A DNA stretch of 64,000 nt from Phoenix dactylifera (lineage: Eukaryota; Streptophyta; Magnoliopsida; Arecales; Arecaceae), in NCBI RefSeq assembly GCF_009389715.1, contig NW_024067779.1, positions 124,001 through 188,000 on the forward strand, written 5' to 3'. The notes below the pieces were generated by a model that was not told where the DNA came from, did no database searches, and saw nothing but the letters and a program-made list of their open reading frames with translations. The translations under genes were made by a program, and so were the position numbers. Numbering within the stretch: the stretch's first letter is position 1; each line of letters begins with the position of its first letter. This document shows positions 43,882 to 55,928 of the stretch, piece by piece.

Positions 43882-45123
43882 ATGGGACCCAAAAGAGCCG
43901 TAGCCAAGAGATCCGGAAGAGTCTCACGGGTCCAACGTGAGGAAAGACAAGCTACGGAGCCATCTAGAGTGTCTCCACAACGTGAGGCACGTGCAGAGCC
44001 ACCTCCTCCTCCTTCCCCCTCAGTTATACTTGCAAGATTTGCGGGGAGACCGGTTACAACGGGGAGAAGGATCCATTCCGAGTTCTTTGATCAAGAAGGG
44101 TTTAGGTTGAGGGAATGGATCCAAAGGCAAGGTTGGGAGTATCTTTGCTCCCTAGATGTGATGATCTACCCCGGATTAGTTCGGGAGTTCTATGCCTTCC
44201 TTAAAACTGGAATGGGAAGGCTTGTTTCGGAAGTTCGAGGAGTTAGGGTTCGAGTTTCCGAGGAAAGTTTGAGTGAGCTACTTCATCTACCCTGCGAAGG
44301 AGCCACTCCGGAAAAACCAGAAAACAAGATGAGAGCTCTGCAGTTGATTATGGAAAATGAGGGCTTTGACTTCTCAGAAAAGGTAATAGCAAGCTCTTTA
44401 TCTGTTGAAATGAGATTATTGCTTAGTATCATAAATAGAATTTTATTTCCAAAGAGCGAGAGATTCGATCGCATCACAGAGCGAGATTTAGTAGTGATGG
44501 AGTATATTATTCAGGGTATTCCCCTGAATTTCCCGGCCATGATACTGAAGCAGATGAGGAAAGTGATCTGCGACTCCAGAGTATCCCTACCTTATAGTAT
44601 GATACTCACTTTGGTTTTTCGACAGCACGGCATATCTGTCGAGGGGGAGGTATCCAGGCATCTGCTTCATACTGACACATACACTGCACGGACACTTATA
44701 CGTATGGGTTATGAGAAAGTGAACGGGCAGTGGATTCATACTGGAGCAGGGATTCAGGGTGAGGCACCAGAGGGTGAGGCAGAGGATGATGCACCAGATA
44801 TTGGAGACCCTATCCCTGAGGATGAGGAGCATATGGATCATCCTACTGTACCTTCCGAGGCTGGACCATCGTCATCTGCTCCTCCGAGAGATACAGATGA
44901 GTTCTGGAGTAGGATGACTGAGATTATGACAGCTCAGGCCAGGACCATCACTGACGGGCTGACGAGCAGATTGGATATTATGTCAGCTCAGGCGAGGACT
45001 ATTACTGATGGGCTGACGAGCCGACTGGATATCATGTCTGCTGAGATCAGTGATCTGAGGCAGCAGATAGGAGCACTCCGGAGAGAGAGAGACCCATGGA
45101 CCATCTGTGCCACAGGCTGCTGA
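43882..45123 (+). CDS. Sirevirus third ORF (putative plant transposon protein domain)
   Basis: This 413-codon frame between pol and the 3' LTR is in the position of the env-like gene of Sireviruses. It starts MGPKRAVAKRSGRVSRVQRE, basic then Pro-rich. From about residue 60 it has FFDQEGFRLREWIQRQGWEY and YPGLVREFYAFLKTG, typical of the uncharacterised plant transposon protein domain often found in such ORFs. The C-terminal third is acidic, then a 17-residue unit (AQARTITDGLTSRLDIM) occurs twice in tandem, followed by a short coiled coil. I see no signal peptide or clear membrane segment, so an envelope function is not supported. Near 45090-45100 the frame seems to break, since an Arg/Pro/Gln-rich continuation is open in another frame to about 45256. 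Confidence 0.75.
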   Translation: MGPKRAVAKRSGRVSRVQREERQATEPSRVSPQREARAEPPPPPSPSVILARFAGRPVTTGRRIHSEFFDQEGFRLREWIQRQGWEYLCSLDVMIYPGLVREFYAFLKTGMGRLVSEVRGVRVRVSEESLSELLHLPCEGATPEKPENKMRALQLIMENEGFDFSEKVIASSLSVEMRLLLSIINRILFPKSERFDRITERDLVVMEYIIQGIPLNFPAMILKQMRKVICDSRVSLPYSMILTLVFRQHGISVEGEVSRHLLHTDTYTARTLIRMGYEKVNGQWIHTGAGIQGEAPEGEAEDDAPDIGDPIPEDEEHMDHPTVPSEAGPSSSAPPRDTDEFWSRMTEIMTAQARTITDGLTSRLDIMSAQARTITDGLTSRLDIMSAEISDLRQQIGALRRERDPWTICATGC

Positions 45124-45954
45124 GTCAGAGATATCGGCACAGAGTCATCCAGCTCGTCGTGCTCCACGCCAGACACAGTCTCACCAGGCTCGACCTCCCC
45201 TCGCCACATACACTAGGAGGATGAGGACTAGATCCCAGCCATTAGATACTCCCTAGGCTGATATTAGCATTTCTGTTTAGAGCCTAGGCTAGATATCTAG
45301 TTCTCATATGTATTTTGCTTTTATCATGTATCTTTAAACTTTGATTAAGGAACATTGTATTTGTTTTTGTTTTTGGGCATGAATGTACTAAAATGTTCCT
45401 ATTTTGATCAATGAAGTTTGAATGTTTGTTATTTATTGTGTCTTTTCCCATGCATCTATTTGATGATAACAAAAAGGGGGAGAAGTAAAGAAAGAGTAAT
45501 GTAATAGGGGGAGAAGTAAAGACAGAGTGATAAGAGAAGTAAAGAAAGAAGGAGAAATAACGAAATAACTTGTAAAACAACTTGAAAATCATATAGGAAA
45601 GCATATGCATCCAAGGGGGAGCAATTTGCAACAATGAAAATGATCAAGTCAAAAATTTCTATCAAATTTCAGAATTTGGCACATAGAATTTCAGAATTTG
45701 GCACGCACCTTTCACACCTCGATACATAACCTGAAACTCATGTTTTATCTCAAATTTTTGGAGTTTCATCTTTAATGAATTATAAATGAAAGGGGGAGCA
45801 ATTCAAAAAGTCAAATTGGCAACACTTGAATGATATAGGGGGAGACTTCACTCTTATATATGAAAAGCTGAAATTCAGCAAGTTAAGCCCTTTAAAAAAA
45901 AATTGATTTTAAAATAAGTATCAAAAGGTTCATACTCTTTATTTTGTAATCATC
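45124..45954 (+). other. Sirevirus non-coding region with repeated purine tracts
   Basis: Several GGGGGAGA or GGGGGAGC tracts (about 45475, 45507, 45615, 45791 and 45838) precede the true PPT. Multiple PPT-like tracts upstream of the 3' LTR are a described Sirevirus trait. Two related AGAATTTGGCAC phrases occur near 45670-45705. Confidence 0.7.
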
Positions 45955-45968
45955 AAAAAGGGGGAGAT
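45955..45968 (+). other. polypurine tract
   Basis: AAAAAGGGGGAGAT lies immediately before the 3' LTR start and serves as plus-strand primer in reverse transcription. Confidence 0.9.
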
Positions 45969-47468
45969 TGAGGATGATAGTGTTATTTTGATGCTTAACA
46001 AGCAATTATCTAGAGTATGTTATAAGTTAAATCGATACTTCATTTATAAGTCTATTACTCTCAGTATATTTGGATAATTGATATAGATATATTTCATTGT
46101 TTATTTGAATGAATCTAACCTTGAGATGCAGCAAAGTGTGGATTGAGTCGACCCAAAGGATGATTGGGTCGACCCCGGCACATCAAGAAAGCATTTGGCA
46201 CACTTCTGCAAAAATGACACAAATGAACAGTGAGTTGGGTCGACCCAAGGAAAGCATGAGTCGACCCAAACATCAAGATCCTCAAACAGAAGACAGAAAA
46301 TGGTTCTCTGGATTTACTGAGAGGATCGACCCAAGATATAGTTGAGTCGACCCAAGCTCGAGTCGACCCAAACCCTGAGAGGGTCGACCCAAAGGCAAGA
46401 CAGAACAGAAGACAGAAAAGGTTCTCTGGAAACCCTATTAGGGTCGACCCAAGAAGAAGTTGAGTCGACCCAACTGAACCTTGAGTCGACCTAAAGAAAG
46501 GTTGGGTCGACCCAAGTGAAGGAAGGCTGAATTTCAAGTTTCTGTGGATTCTGAGAGGGTCGACCCAAGGAATGTTTGAGTCGACCCAAGTGAAAGTTGG
46601 GTCGACCCAAGGACAGGTTGAGCCGACCCAAACACGGGCAGAAGCATAACGGCTAGTTCTGCAGATGTACTTTTTGTCCTTCCAACAGTGAGTAACGGCT
46701 AGTTTTTGAATTCTAACCATTGGGGCTTGTCCAATGGAGGTAGGAAACTATTTAAAGGGGCACTATTCATCAGATAGAACATCTTTTCCAAAGAATATCA
46801 AAGAGAACACAAGAAAGAGAAAGTGCCCTAATCTTCTTCATCCAAGTGCTTCATTCAAGAATCAAAGGAAAGTGGTTGAGCAGATTCAAAGAGTCATCAA
46901 GAGCTCCATCCACCCTTAAAGAGAGAAGCATCCTTGACAAAGAAGAGAGAAGTCACTTCAAGCGATAAATACTTTCTAAACTCTTCTTTGTTGATTATAT
47001 TGTTTCATATGCTCATCTAGGAGTTTAAATCTTCTTCCATTATTTGTTAAACTACTTGTAAAGGTTGGTTGGTTAGCCCGCAAAACCAACGGAATAGGTT
47101 GATTGGTGAACCCGGAAAACCAATTGTAAAGGTTGGTTGGTGAGCCCGAAAAACCAACATAGGTTCGTTGGTGAGCCCGTAAAACCAACATAGGTTTTTG
47201 GTGAACCCGGAAAACCAAAGTGTAAAGGTTTTTGGATTGTGAGCCCGGAAAACAATCCAACTGTAATCCGCGGGATTATAGTGAATTCCCAAGGGGTCGC
47301 TTGGGGAGTGGACGTAGGTGCTAAGAAGAGCACCGAACCACTATATTTCTTGTTGTTTGTATTGTGAGTTGTTTAAGTTTACTAACTCATCATTTAATAC
47401 AAGTAAGATAATTAAAATTAAAAGAAACCAATTCACCCCCCCCTCTTGGCTTGTCACCTTGGGCAACA
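45969..47468 (+). repeat. 3' LTR of the Sirevirus element
   Basis: 1500 bp, starts TGAGGATG and ends GGGCAACA, followed by target copy GTATC. It carries the same palindrome array (46135-46640), candidate TATA region and hairpin array as the 5' LTR. Near 46368-46388 it has one more GTCGAC unit (about 20 bp) than the 5' copy. Confidence 0.95.
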
Positions 47469-47473
47469 GTATC

Positions 47474-50400
47474 CAACATGGATTTTTGGTGCCAGACACA
47501 AATGTCCAGGTAACACAGATTTTGTTAGCTACTTGATGATGACAAGATTAATCATTCTTGGCTGCTGCTTAGCGCCGACAACTTTATCTGCCATTGCTGT
47601 CAACATTTTCTAAATCCTTCATCAAACCATTGCTCATGTTATTTTTTCTCTTCTAAACCCTTAATGCATATAGGTCTAAGCTCTCTTTAGATCTTATTGC
47701 CCTTGCCTATGCCATTTTAGTTGGAGTTCATGCTCTACTTCTGCCTACTGATTTTTTTTTTTTATCTCTATTATTTTTTGTATTTTTGTGGTGGTAGTGG
47801 GTAATGTCTTGCATCAATCTATATTTTCATCCCAGTTGAGCTCGTTTTACTTGTCGAACTATTGGGGTTCTCTTTATTTTCCAACATGTTGACCCATGTG
47901 GCATCTCAGGTCTTGCCTGTCTTGGTATATGTTCGTTTATGTAACAAAAGCATGCTTGATCGCATACACCACTAGAAGTAACTCTGTACATGCTCTTGTT
48001 CTATCAAGGTGAACCCTCATCTCTCTCTGTTCCTATGTTAACACTTTAATGACAACTAGATTGATTATCACATGAATGTTAATTTTGATTGAGGCCGCTT
48101 CAATTTCTGTTGATCTTGAAAGTGCATTCAGTTTTAGCCTCAAATCATATTGATTTCTAGGTCCTTATCTTTTAAAATTTTGTCAGCATGCTTTGAATTT
48201 GGATTAACCTAGCCAGGGGCAGTGGTGAGGATGAGGGATTTTATGAACTTTGAAAACAATGCCTTCCCTCTCATTAGCTTTTCTAGATCCCTCCACTTTT
48301 TTAAGTTAAATAATACCTCCATTTATTTTGGATGAAACAAACCCTAATTTGAGTGTCAGGCCATTTGACCTATAATAATGTATACTTGATTCCCAACTCT
48401 TTGATAAGTTTTATAATGAATTGCAAATAAGTATATTTTAGGTTTTTCTCTCTAAAGGCAAATTTCTGCACCACCAACTTTTATTGCTGTTTTATTAAGG
48501 TGATAGAGTTGGGAAGCACGAATTCTAAACATCTGGATACAAAAATAACAAGATAAAGGCAAGTTGGCTTATTACTTAATTAGCTCTAGGTTTTATTGCA
48601 TCTTATTTTGTGGGTTTCTTCTTCTAATCTATTCAATGGATTTTTGTAATCCTGATTCAGATGTTTTTATGTCTTGCGGTTTCAATCCTATGTTTATTTT
48701 GTTTTATTTATTATATAACACCTTTTTTGGGCGGAAGGAGAAAAGAAACCAAAATTCTGGCTTAGGAAGGTTGATGGTATGGTCCCAGCTTCCATTAAAA
48801 GCCTTATGGCAAGCAGTATGGTTAAATAGCAGTTACAAGAACTACTTATATCTGATACTAAGACTAAGAAATGCATACATGTTTCTAAAACCATTTTAAT
48901 GGATGCCAGATCAAAGCCACTTTTTGAGATGTCTATTGTTATACTCCCAAACCAGGAGCTTAACAAACCCCATATGCCTGCAAGGTGCACCTTATAAGCA
49001 TGCAAGGATACTCGATTAACCAACTAAATCAAATCTCAGTAATTTCAATTTAAAAGCAAAACTCAATCAATCTTGCAAAAATAAGGTAATGAAAAATGCA
49101 AATACTAATTTATCCTCAACAACAATAATCCCAAGATAATAGAGACTCTCAATGTTCCAGCACATAATTTGGTAACCAGACCAAATATAAAGCCAACAGA
49201 TATAGAATCCAACTAAATAACTAAAGAAAACTATATCTATTAGGAACTCCAAAGCAAATCTATGCGCTCCCCAAGCCCCATATGATTCATGATTCAGAAT
49301 CTGAAAATAGAAAAAAAAGAAATCAGAGAAAAAAGATGGTGAGCAACACTAGCCCGAAAAGTAACATAACATTCCAAAATAGTGTCTAAGTATGCTAATG
49401 AACTGAAATAGCAGTTTACAGATATAAAATTAACTAGGCAAAAAGCTTTATTTTCATTAAATCTCTATAAATGTCTGTTAGAAATTTACATTTCATGAAT
49501 GATTAATAAACTCAACATCAGGCTATGACCACATAATACATAACTTAGTGGCATGGGTCACATTCCTGAATAATAGGCATAAAAGATGTAAAGTACACCA
49601 GGTACCAGATGATAGATATTAAATAACAAGCACCATTCTAATCATTAGTGGCTCGGTATAAAAATTAATTTCTCAAATTACAAATCAACTAAACAAATGT
49701 ATTATTCTCATTGGCAAGGCCAAATCATAGCTACGCAGAGAATATATAGAAATGCAAATCGATAAATTTCCCGGTCAAGTTTCTACCTCATTACTCAAAA
49801 CAAGTAATGTCTCCAAAATAACCTATTTTCAAGAGTTTCAAAATACATACAATATTCTTGTATTATTTCCGATGGTAAAATAACTAGAATAGATAAAATT
49901 ACATGCTTGACCTATTTATCGAATTAGAAATCAGCGTTGTAAACAAACTTAACCAATTAATTGGAATCTTCCCATATTCATTTTTTTAAGCAAGTTATTA
50001 ACAAAAACACTAAGAAGTGTTATGTTACTTACCTCTATTAGCGACAAACTTAAACACAGTGTCCACCAGTCCACACCTAGCATGTCCAATTAATCAATGC
50101 AAATTCAGTTCGTCCTTCATCAACCATTAATATAAGAAATAAATAAATTATTTCTAAATTCCTAATTTCAGCTTTAATGTCCAAATTACTTTTAGCTATA
50201 ATTTTTTATCCCACTTAATTTGAGACTACATAAATAAGTAAAAAATTAGAGTTTTACCTTGATTTAGGGACTAGAGCATAAAACAGGTAGATATAGTAAA
50301 GACCAATCACCAGTAAGGTCAGCAGCACTTCATTGAGTTTAATAGTCTTTTATCTTAATATAGAGGAGTTAAAGAACTTACAGTCAGTTTTCTTAAGTTC

Positions 50401-50657
50401 TGCATCAAAAGCGCTAAAATCAACTAGAATTGCAGCAATTGGAACATTCAAAGATTAGAGAGAAATAAATCGTAATACTCTGCATGACATTATGTCAAAT
50501 ATGCGGCGTGCTACAATTACAAGCTTTGAGAGTATTCAATCATGCAAGAAGTTTGTTCCATTAGCAGAATCTTGAGGGATGCAAATAACACGCAACAAAG
50601 GGAAGGAAATAATAGAGGAGAGAGAGGGATGGACTCACAGGTACTGCTGATATTATG
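47474..50657. other. intergenic DNA
   Basis: It continues the pre-insertion sequence that ends at 37299. No supported gene is seen. The stretch is AT-rich; open frames of about 100 codons near 48564-49023 overlap on both strands and lack family features. The last few hundred bases are probably downstream sequence of the NLR gene. Confidence 0.4.
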
Positions 50658-53324
50658 TTACTGCAGCTCACGTTCAAAAATAATAGAGGGGATGTGTCGA
50701 AGCTCATTTCTGACCTTGTTATTGAACTCACGGGGCATTTGAACCAGCCTCAGTTCTCGAAGTGTGGTCAAGCGTGGCAATCCCTCAGGAAGCATCTCCA
50801 AGTTGTGGCATTGCCAGATAAGTAAGTGGGTGAGTCTGGGCATCGCCCCAACTCCCACTGTCCATGCCTCTAAAATGCCCATTTCGGTTAACACCAAGTG
50901 TTGCAGTAGAGGAAAGCCTCCAGAAGAACACGACATGCTCGTCCCAAGATATGATTGCCAATTCAGTGCGAGAAGCCTGAGGTTTGGTAGATTTTCCAGC
51001 ACCGGCATTGGGTCTTGCTCCAAATAAGTGAGCAGTAATACGAGCTTGGTAAGATTTGGCGGGAATTGACTGCTGTCTGGGAGCTGTCGTTGTAACAACC
51101 CTCCACGCAGGTTCAATGAACGGAGCTTGTGCAGCTTTCGTGCCTGAGCGAAAAAGACGTCCCTTTCGATAAAATTAGGAATTACCAGACTGAAGGAGAA
51201 CAGACTGTCCGTTTTCTCGAGTGCTTTTCCGAGAGACTTTCCAAGCATTTCGTCACATGTTTCGATCAACAACCTAGAAATCGTATCTTTTCCAGGACGC
51301 ATGATTCGCAGAGTCTGCAGGTTCTTGTGATCACCATTTATCGGTGCGCTCAAAAACATCAATGTATTAATATAGACATGCCTCAGCGTCCGGATTTTCC
51401 AAAATGATTTCGGAAGCCAATCAATGTTTGTGTCTCTCACATCTAGAGTCTGTAGATTCAGAAGATGCCGGATGGAGGATGGCAGTCTCTTCAAACTAGT
51501 TCTTCTCAATCCTAGGTATCGTAGATGAATCATGCCGCCGATCTGTTTCGGTAACTCCTCCAAAGCTCCTGCACCCTCCAGATCCAGCACCCTTAATAAG
51601 TTTAACCCATTCAAAAATCTTCCCCCATTAGTCAAAATTAAACTGAAGCCCAGCAAAGTGCGGAGATGCGGTGAGGAGACATCAGCCTCGTCTTGCATAT
51701 GATTGTGGAAAGCCCTACGATGACTCAGTATACCATGAGATACTCCCACGTCGCTACTGCGAACTTGAAGAAAAAATCCATCCCTTCTGGCTTCCGATTG
51801 GCCCAAGTCACGTAACAGATCATGGATGCGTATGCATTTGACCCATCCATGAGTCTTGCTTCTCTTGACAAGCTGGATCATGCACCTCTGGACCAAATTA
51901 TCCAACCAAGCTCTAGCAGTTTCTTCCATTGTCCTTCTCTGCTCTTGGGGGATGAATCCTTCGGCGACCCACAACCTGACTAATTTGGAAGCAGAGATAA
52001 TGGAGTCCTCTGGAAATGCAGCAATGTATAGAAAACATGGTTTTAACGGATACGGCAAGTCATTGTAACTTAAACCCAATATAGTGAGGCACTCCTTCCC
52101 ATCTCTACTATCTTCCCAATTCATGCTCTGAGCTACTCTCGACCACTCATGATAGCTACCATCTTTCTTTGACAGAAGGCCCCCCAACACCACCAGTGCA
52201 AGAGGAAGTCCACCACACTTCTTTGCAAGCTTCTGGGCCAATGCCTCCAACTCAGTTGGGACATCTTGATTTGGTGGAAATGCCTTCTTACGAAAGAGTT
52301 TCCAGCTCTCCGTGGCGTCTAAAAGGTGCAGTTCATGTGGAGGAATCCATGGCTCGGCATCTCTTGCAACCTCAATGTTACGTGTTGTAAGCAGTATTCT
52401 GCCGCCCTTGTTCTCATTAGGAAAGACTCGCTGCATTTCTCTCCAAACATCAACACTCCATACATCATCCATCACGACCAAATACTTTCTGTCCCTTAGG
52501 AAATCACGGAGCTTCTCTCTCACTTCTTCTTCACCCATCTGCTCTAATTCTTCTAGTGTAATTCCTGCAGTTGTTTCTTCCTTCTTTTTGATTCCCATTA
52601 CTTTTTTCATGATGTCCTTTGCTAGCTCGATACCTCGGTAGCTCTGAGAAACTGAAACCCAAGCAAAGGTATTAAAATGCTCTCTAATTGCAGGGTCATT
52701 ATACACCTTTCTTGCCAGGGTGGTCTTGCCTAGCCCACCCATACCCACTATAGAAATTACACATCGTGCTTTCTTATTCCGATCAAGCAATTGACTCACT
52801 ATTTTTTTCTTATCATTCTCGAAGCCTATAACATCAATGTCGTCATCATAAGAGTGAGGAGAGGATTCTCTGAGTGATTGCCAACTTTCATCCACTGCAC
52901 TACTTTCACCTAGATTAGCAATGCCATATGTGGCTCTGCTATCAGAGATACCATGGATCTTTTCCTTTATTTTTCCAATTTCAGAACCAATTTTATGTAG
53001 GGTAATCAATTCACAAGGTTTGTGAGAGTACCTTGAAATGGTGCCCATGAAGTCTCTCCTCTGACGCTGCCTCTCAGCCATGAACATGACCCTGTCTATG
53101 ATGTCTTCCACTTCATATGCCACATCTCTTATCTCACGTATCCAATTCTCCACTCTTTCGTCTCCCTTCCTCCTGGATTCGGCATCTTTGAGGAAGCCTT
53201 TCACTCGTTGCAGTTCTCTTCTGACCCATTCAACTTGATCCTTCACCCCACGCAAGAAAACAGCTTCTTGGATGAGAGGGTTGGCAAGCTGAGACACGAC
53301 ATTGGAAACCAGAGACTCAGCCAT
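50658..53324 (-). CDS. CC-NBS-LRR (NLR) disease-resistance protein, RPP13-like
   Basis: A single 888-codon exon encodes an intracellular immune receptor. The N-terminal Rx-type coiled coil spans about residues 1-130 (LVSNVVSQLANPLIQEAVFL) and has an EDVID-type motif in YEVEDIIDRV. The NB-ARC follows in order: P-loop VGMGGLGKTTLARKVYND, RNBS-A FAWVSVSQSY, kinase-2 KYLVVMDDVW, RNBS-B GGRILLTTRN, GLPL KKCGGLPLALVVLGG, RNBS-D PCFLYIAAFPED. The MHD position reads IHD (RIHDLLRDLG), a common variant in this group. Leucine-rich repeats run from about residue 560 to the end (LRVLDLEGAGALEELPKQIG and onward). No integrated extra domain is seen and no break is present. No TIR domain occurs, in keeping with monocot NLRs. 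Confidence 0.95.
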   Translation of the reverse strand: MAESLVSNVVSQLANPLIQEAVFLRGVKDQVEWVRRELQRVKGFLKDAESRRKGDERVENWIREIRDVAYEVEDIIDRVMFMAERQRQRRDFMGTISRYSHKPCELITLHKIGSEIGKIKEKIHGISDSRATYGIANLGESSAVDESWQSLRESSPHSYDDDIDVIGFENDKKKIVSQLLDRNKKARCVISIVGMGGLGKTTLARKVYNDPAIREHFNTFAWVSVSQSYRGIELAKDIMKKVMGIKKKEETTAGITLEELEQMGEEEVREKLRDFLRDRKYLVVMDDVWSVDVWREMQRVFPNENKGGRILLTTRNIEVARDAEPWIPPHELHLLDATESWKLFRKKAFPPNQDVPTELEALAQKLAKKCGGLPLALVVLGGLLSKKDGSYHEWSRVAQSMNWEDSRDGKECLTILGLSYNDLPYPLKPCFLYIAAFPEDSIISASKLVRLWVAEGFIPQEQRRTMEETARAWLDNLVQRCMIQLVKRSKTHGWVKCIRIHDLLRDLGQSEARRDGFFLQVRSSDVGVSHGILSHRRAFHNHMQDEADVSSPHLRTLLGFSLILTNGGRFLNGLNLLRVLDLEGAGALEELPKQIGGMIHLRYLGLRRTSLKRLPSSIRHLLNLQTLDVRDTNIDWLPKSFWKIRTLRHVYINTLMFLSAPINGDHKNLQTLRIMRPGKDTISRLLIETCDEMLGKSLGKALEKTDSLFSFSLVIPNFIERDVFFAQARKLHKLRSLNLRGGLLQRQLPDSSQFPPNLTKLVLLLTYLEQDPMPVLENLPNLRLLALNWQSYLGTSMSCSSGGFPLLQHLVLTEMGILEAWTVGVGAMPRLTHLLIWQCHNLEMLPEGLPRLTTLRELRLVQMPREFNNKVRNELRHIPSIIFERELQ

Positions 53325-53989
53325 CTCTCTTTCCCTCTCTCTTACTCAGACGAAGAAGATTTTAGAGGATGGTCAAACGTATGAGCCAAGAAGGAGAGTC
53401 CTTGATCTCTGGAAAAGAAGTTCTCAGCCCAGATGCTATCCGTCACTAATGGCCGGGGAATCTTCTCCATAGTCTATGCAAGAAACTTTTTTTTAAAAAA
53501 AAAAATCAGACTCTCTACATGAAAATTAATATAAGAAGTTCAATTACTTTAGCTACTGTTATTACCATGTGACTTGAGGATTAATTTATTCCGACATTCC
53601 GACACTTTCATGTGACTTGATGTTTAATTTATTCCAAAATTTAGAAACTGTTACCAGAGCCAGACTGTCATTAGCTGGTGTAGAAAGAAACACCGCAGCA
53701 CCGAGCCAATTAAAATTTTTTAAGACTATCAGCCATCGACGGCTCTATCCCAGCCATCACCCTTCTCCAATTGTCGAATTATTTTTCACTCCCTCATCTT
53801 AAATATACTACTCATCACTCCCAAAATATACCGTTTGTCCGCCTAGTGGAAAATCTCTCCCCCCGAAACACTCTTCCGTCCATCTAACGCTTCCAATTGT
53901 TCCCACTTTTCCAAGGCCATCAGTGGAGTTCATCGATCATGGGTTTTCACTTTTCTGTGGTGGCTGCGTTCCTTCTTTTAAGTGATGTG
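53325..53989. other. upstream region of the NLR gene
   Basis: This is the presumed promoter side of the NLR gene. It has a pyrimidine-rich leader next to the start codon (CTCTCTTTCCCTCTCTC on the plus strand is GA-rich on the coding strand). No clear TATA box was fixed. Confidence 0.35.
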
Positions 53990-54930
53990 GTTTTAAGCTT
54001 AGAAAACTATCCTTTGATTACCTTTTTTTTTTTAAAAAAAAATATCAGCATTTATTGGAACAATAGATGTATTATATTATAATACATTATTTAATATTTC
54101 AAATTATTTGATATTTTAACTTATACATTAATATTAAATATACAATATGTTCATAATATGTATTTTTTGATATTATATAATTGTCATTTTGTTAATAATA
54201 ATATTTTATATGATATATTATATTTTTATATTAACAATAATATTATTGTATCATAATATATTATATATTATTTAACAAATTTTCTAATAATATATTTATT
54301 ATACTTATTAGATTTAAGTATCATACTATCTATCGCACCAATTCTATTATCATTATTTTTAAATATAATAATATTAGTCTTATATCAAATATTATATAAT
54401 TAACATAATATTATATTGTGTATACTAGTCATTTTAATTATTTAATATTAAATAAGAAGATTAATTTATTGTTTTGAGAATAATAATAGTTTTAAAAATA
54501 CTCATAGTATAACTGTTATTATAAAATATTTAATGTTATATGTTATTAATAGTAGATTTTGTTTCAACATAATTATTAATTATTACTATATTATTCCAAC
54601 ATAATGTTATAATGACAATGTTACCATAATTATTATATAATATTATATTTATATTATTACACTAGATATGATATTATATTTGTATTATTATACTAGATAT
54701 TAGATTTTTATTATCATTGGGATAATATTGATTCTATTTAATATTATAATATAATATTATATCAATATTAAATATAATATTATGATAAAAGATCTAAGAG
54801 TATTGTTAATAACATGAATATAAAATATATTAGGAGAAAATATTGCTTGACCAGTTATAATATTAATACTATATTATTATACTATAATGTGAATGGTGAT
54901 ATTGTAATAATTATATATATTCTATTATAT
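53990..54930. repeat. extreme AT-rich low-complexity block
   Basis: Almost 1 kb is made nearly only of A and T, with recurring TAATATTATAT phrases and few G or C. It has no ORF of interest. It may be a decayed microsatellite, an AT-rich MITE cluster or a matrix-attachment-like region. Confidence 0.7.
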
Positions 54931-55928
54931 GATTCCGGTCTGTTTCATTTCTCAGAAATTTCTCAGAAATTCTAGATTAATCCACACACACAAAAGAAAA
55001 GAAAGGATAACAAATGCTAGCAGAGAAATACAATGCAAAATGCCTTAATAGACAAGTTAGAAGATGACATCAGATCAAGCACTTTTAAACAGACAGTACG
55101 TGCAGAATAAAACTATTTAGAAAATGAACATCATCTACACATACTTATGTGGTAATTAGAAAGTGGGAACACAAAGATGTTACTAAGCATCCATATCACC
55201 TTTTATGTAACAATGGAAAAGCCAACCACAAGTACTCTGACGAGGTTTGCATGGATCCAAATACTGCAACTGAAGTGCTAAAGCCATATATGAATCTGAA
55301 AGCTCCCAATGATATAGTAAGCTAAATACTTTGATAGGGCCTCAGACAGGAAGCAAAGCAGTTAAATATGGAAAGAAATGAACCTATCGCGAAAAAGACA
55401 AGCTTTAGAGTTCTTGTGATAACAAGAGAAAATAATAATAATACTAATAAAAGAGGTTGGACCCTTCTAAGAGCTGCATTAACAAAAGATTTGTATTTTT
55501 TAAAATAAAAAAAAAATCATACACCAAGCAGAAAAAGTATTGCTTCAGTAACTGATGAGAGCACAAAAGTGCGACCTACATGTCACCTAATTTAGTATTA
55601 TTGCTAACCGATAATGATAAATTCACTGGATTAATATTATATTTGGGTTTGGCACAGATTTTTATAAATTAGAGATAAAATGCACATTGAGTACAAATTT
55701 GACTGAAGAAGGATCCCTTCCCAGATCCGACCCGGTTGAAGATCGGATCGGGTCCGAGTCGGGTTCGGGTCCGAAACGGGTCCAATTTCTTTTTGCTTTT
55801 AGGAAAGAATTTTGGGCAAATCTAATTTGACCATATCATAACTATGAGGTGCTAGGTGACCCATGACTTAAAAGACTTGTAATTGACCTCCAGTCAGAAC
55901 AGATGACCTGTGACGAATTTCCCAAATT
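54931..55928. other. intergenic DNA
   Basis: No gene is seen. A GGGTC-rich patch at about 55730-55785 resembles the repeat near 380-480. Confidence 0.4.

Larger units (their letters stand above)
37300..47468 (+). mobile_element. Sirevirus-type Ty1/copia retrotransposon, full length, defective
   Basis: The element is bounded by LTRs of about 1.5 kb that start TGAGGATG and end GGGCAACA. It is flanked by a perfect 5-bp duplication GTATC (37295-37299 and 47469-47473). Internally it has a tRNA-Met primer site, gag with two zinc knuckles, a protease-integrase-RT-RNase H order (copia), an extra ORF after pol, and several GGGGGAGA-type purine tracts before the 3' LTR. Extra ORF plus repeated purine tracts plus LTR palindromes point to Sireviruses. 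Pol carries two frameshifts, a nonsense codon and a deletion, so this copy is not autonomous. Confidence 0.93.

Noticed and set aside
43882-45123. Calling the Sirevirus third ORF an envelope gene
   Set aside because: The position fits, but no signal peptide, membrane span or fusion motif can be seen.
50764-52641. Plus-strand frames opposite the NLR gene
   Set aside because: They are antisense shadows of a long, well-supported coding exon.
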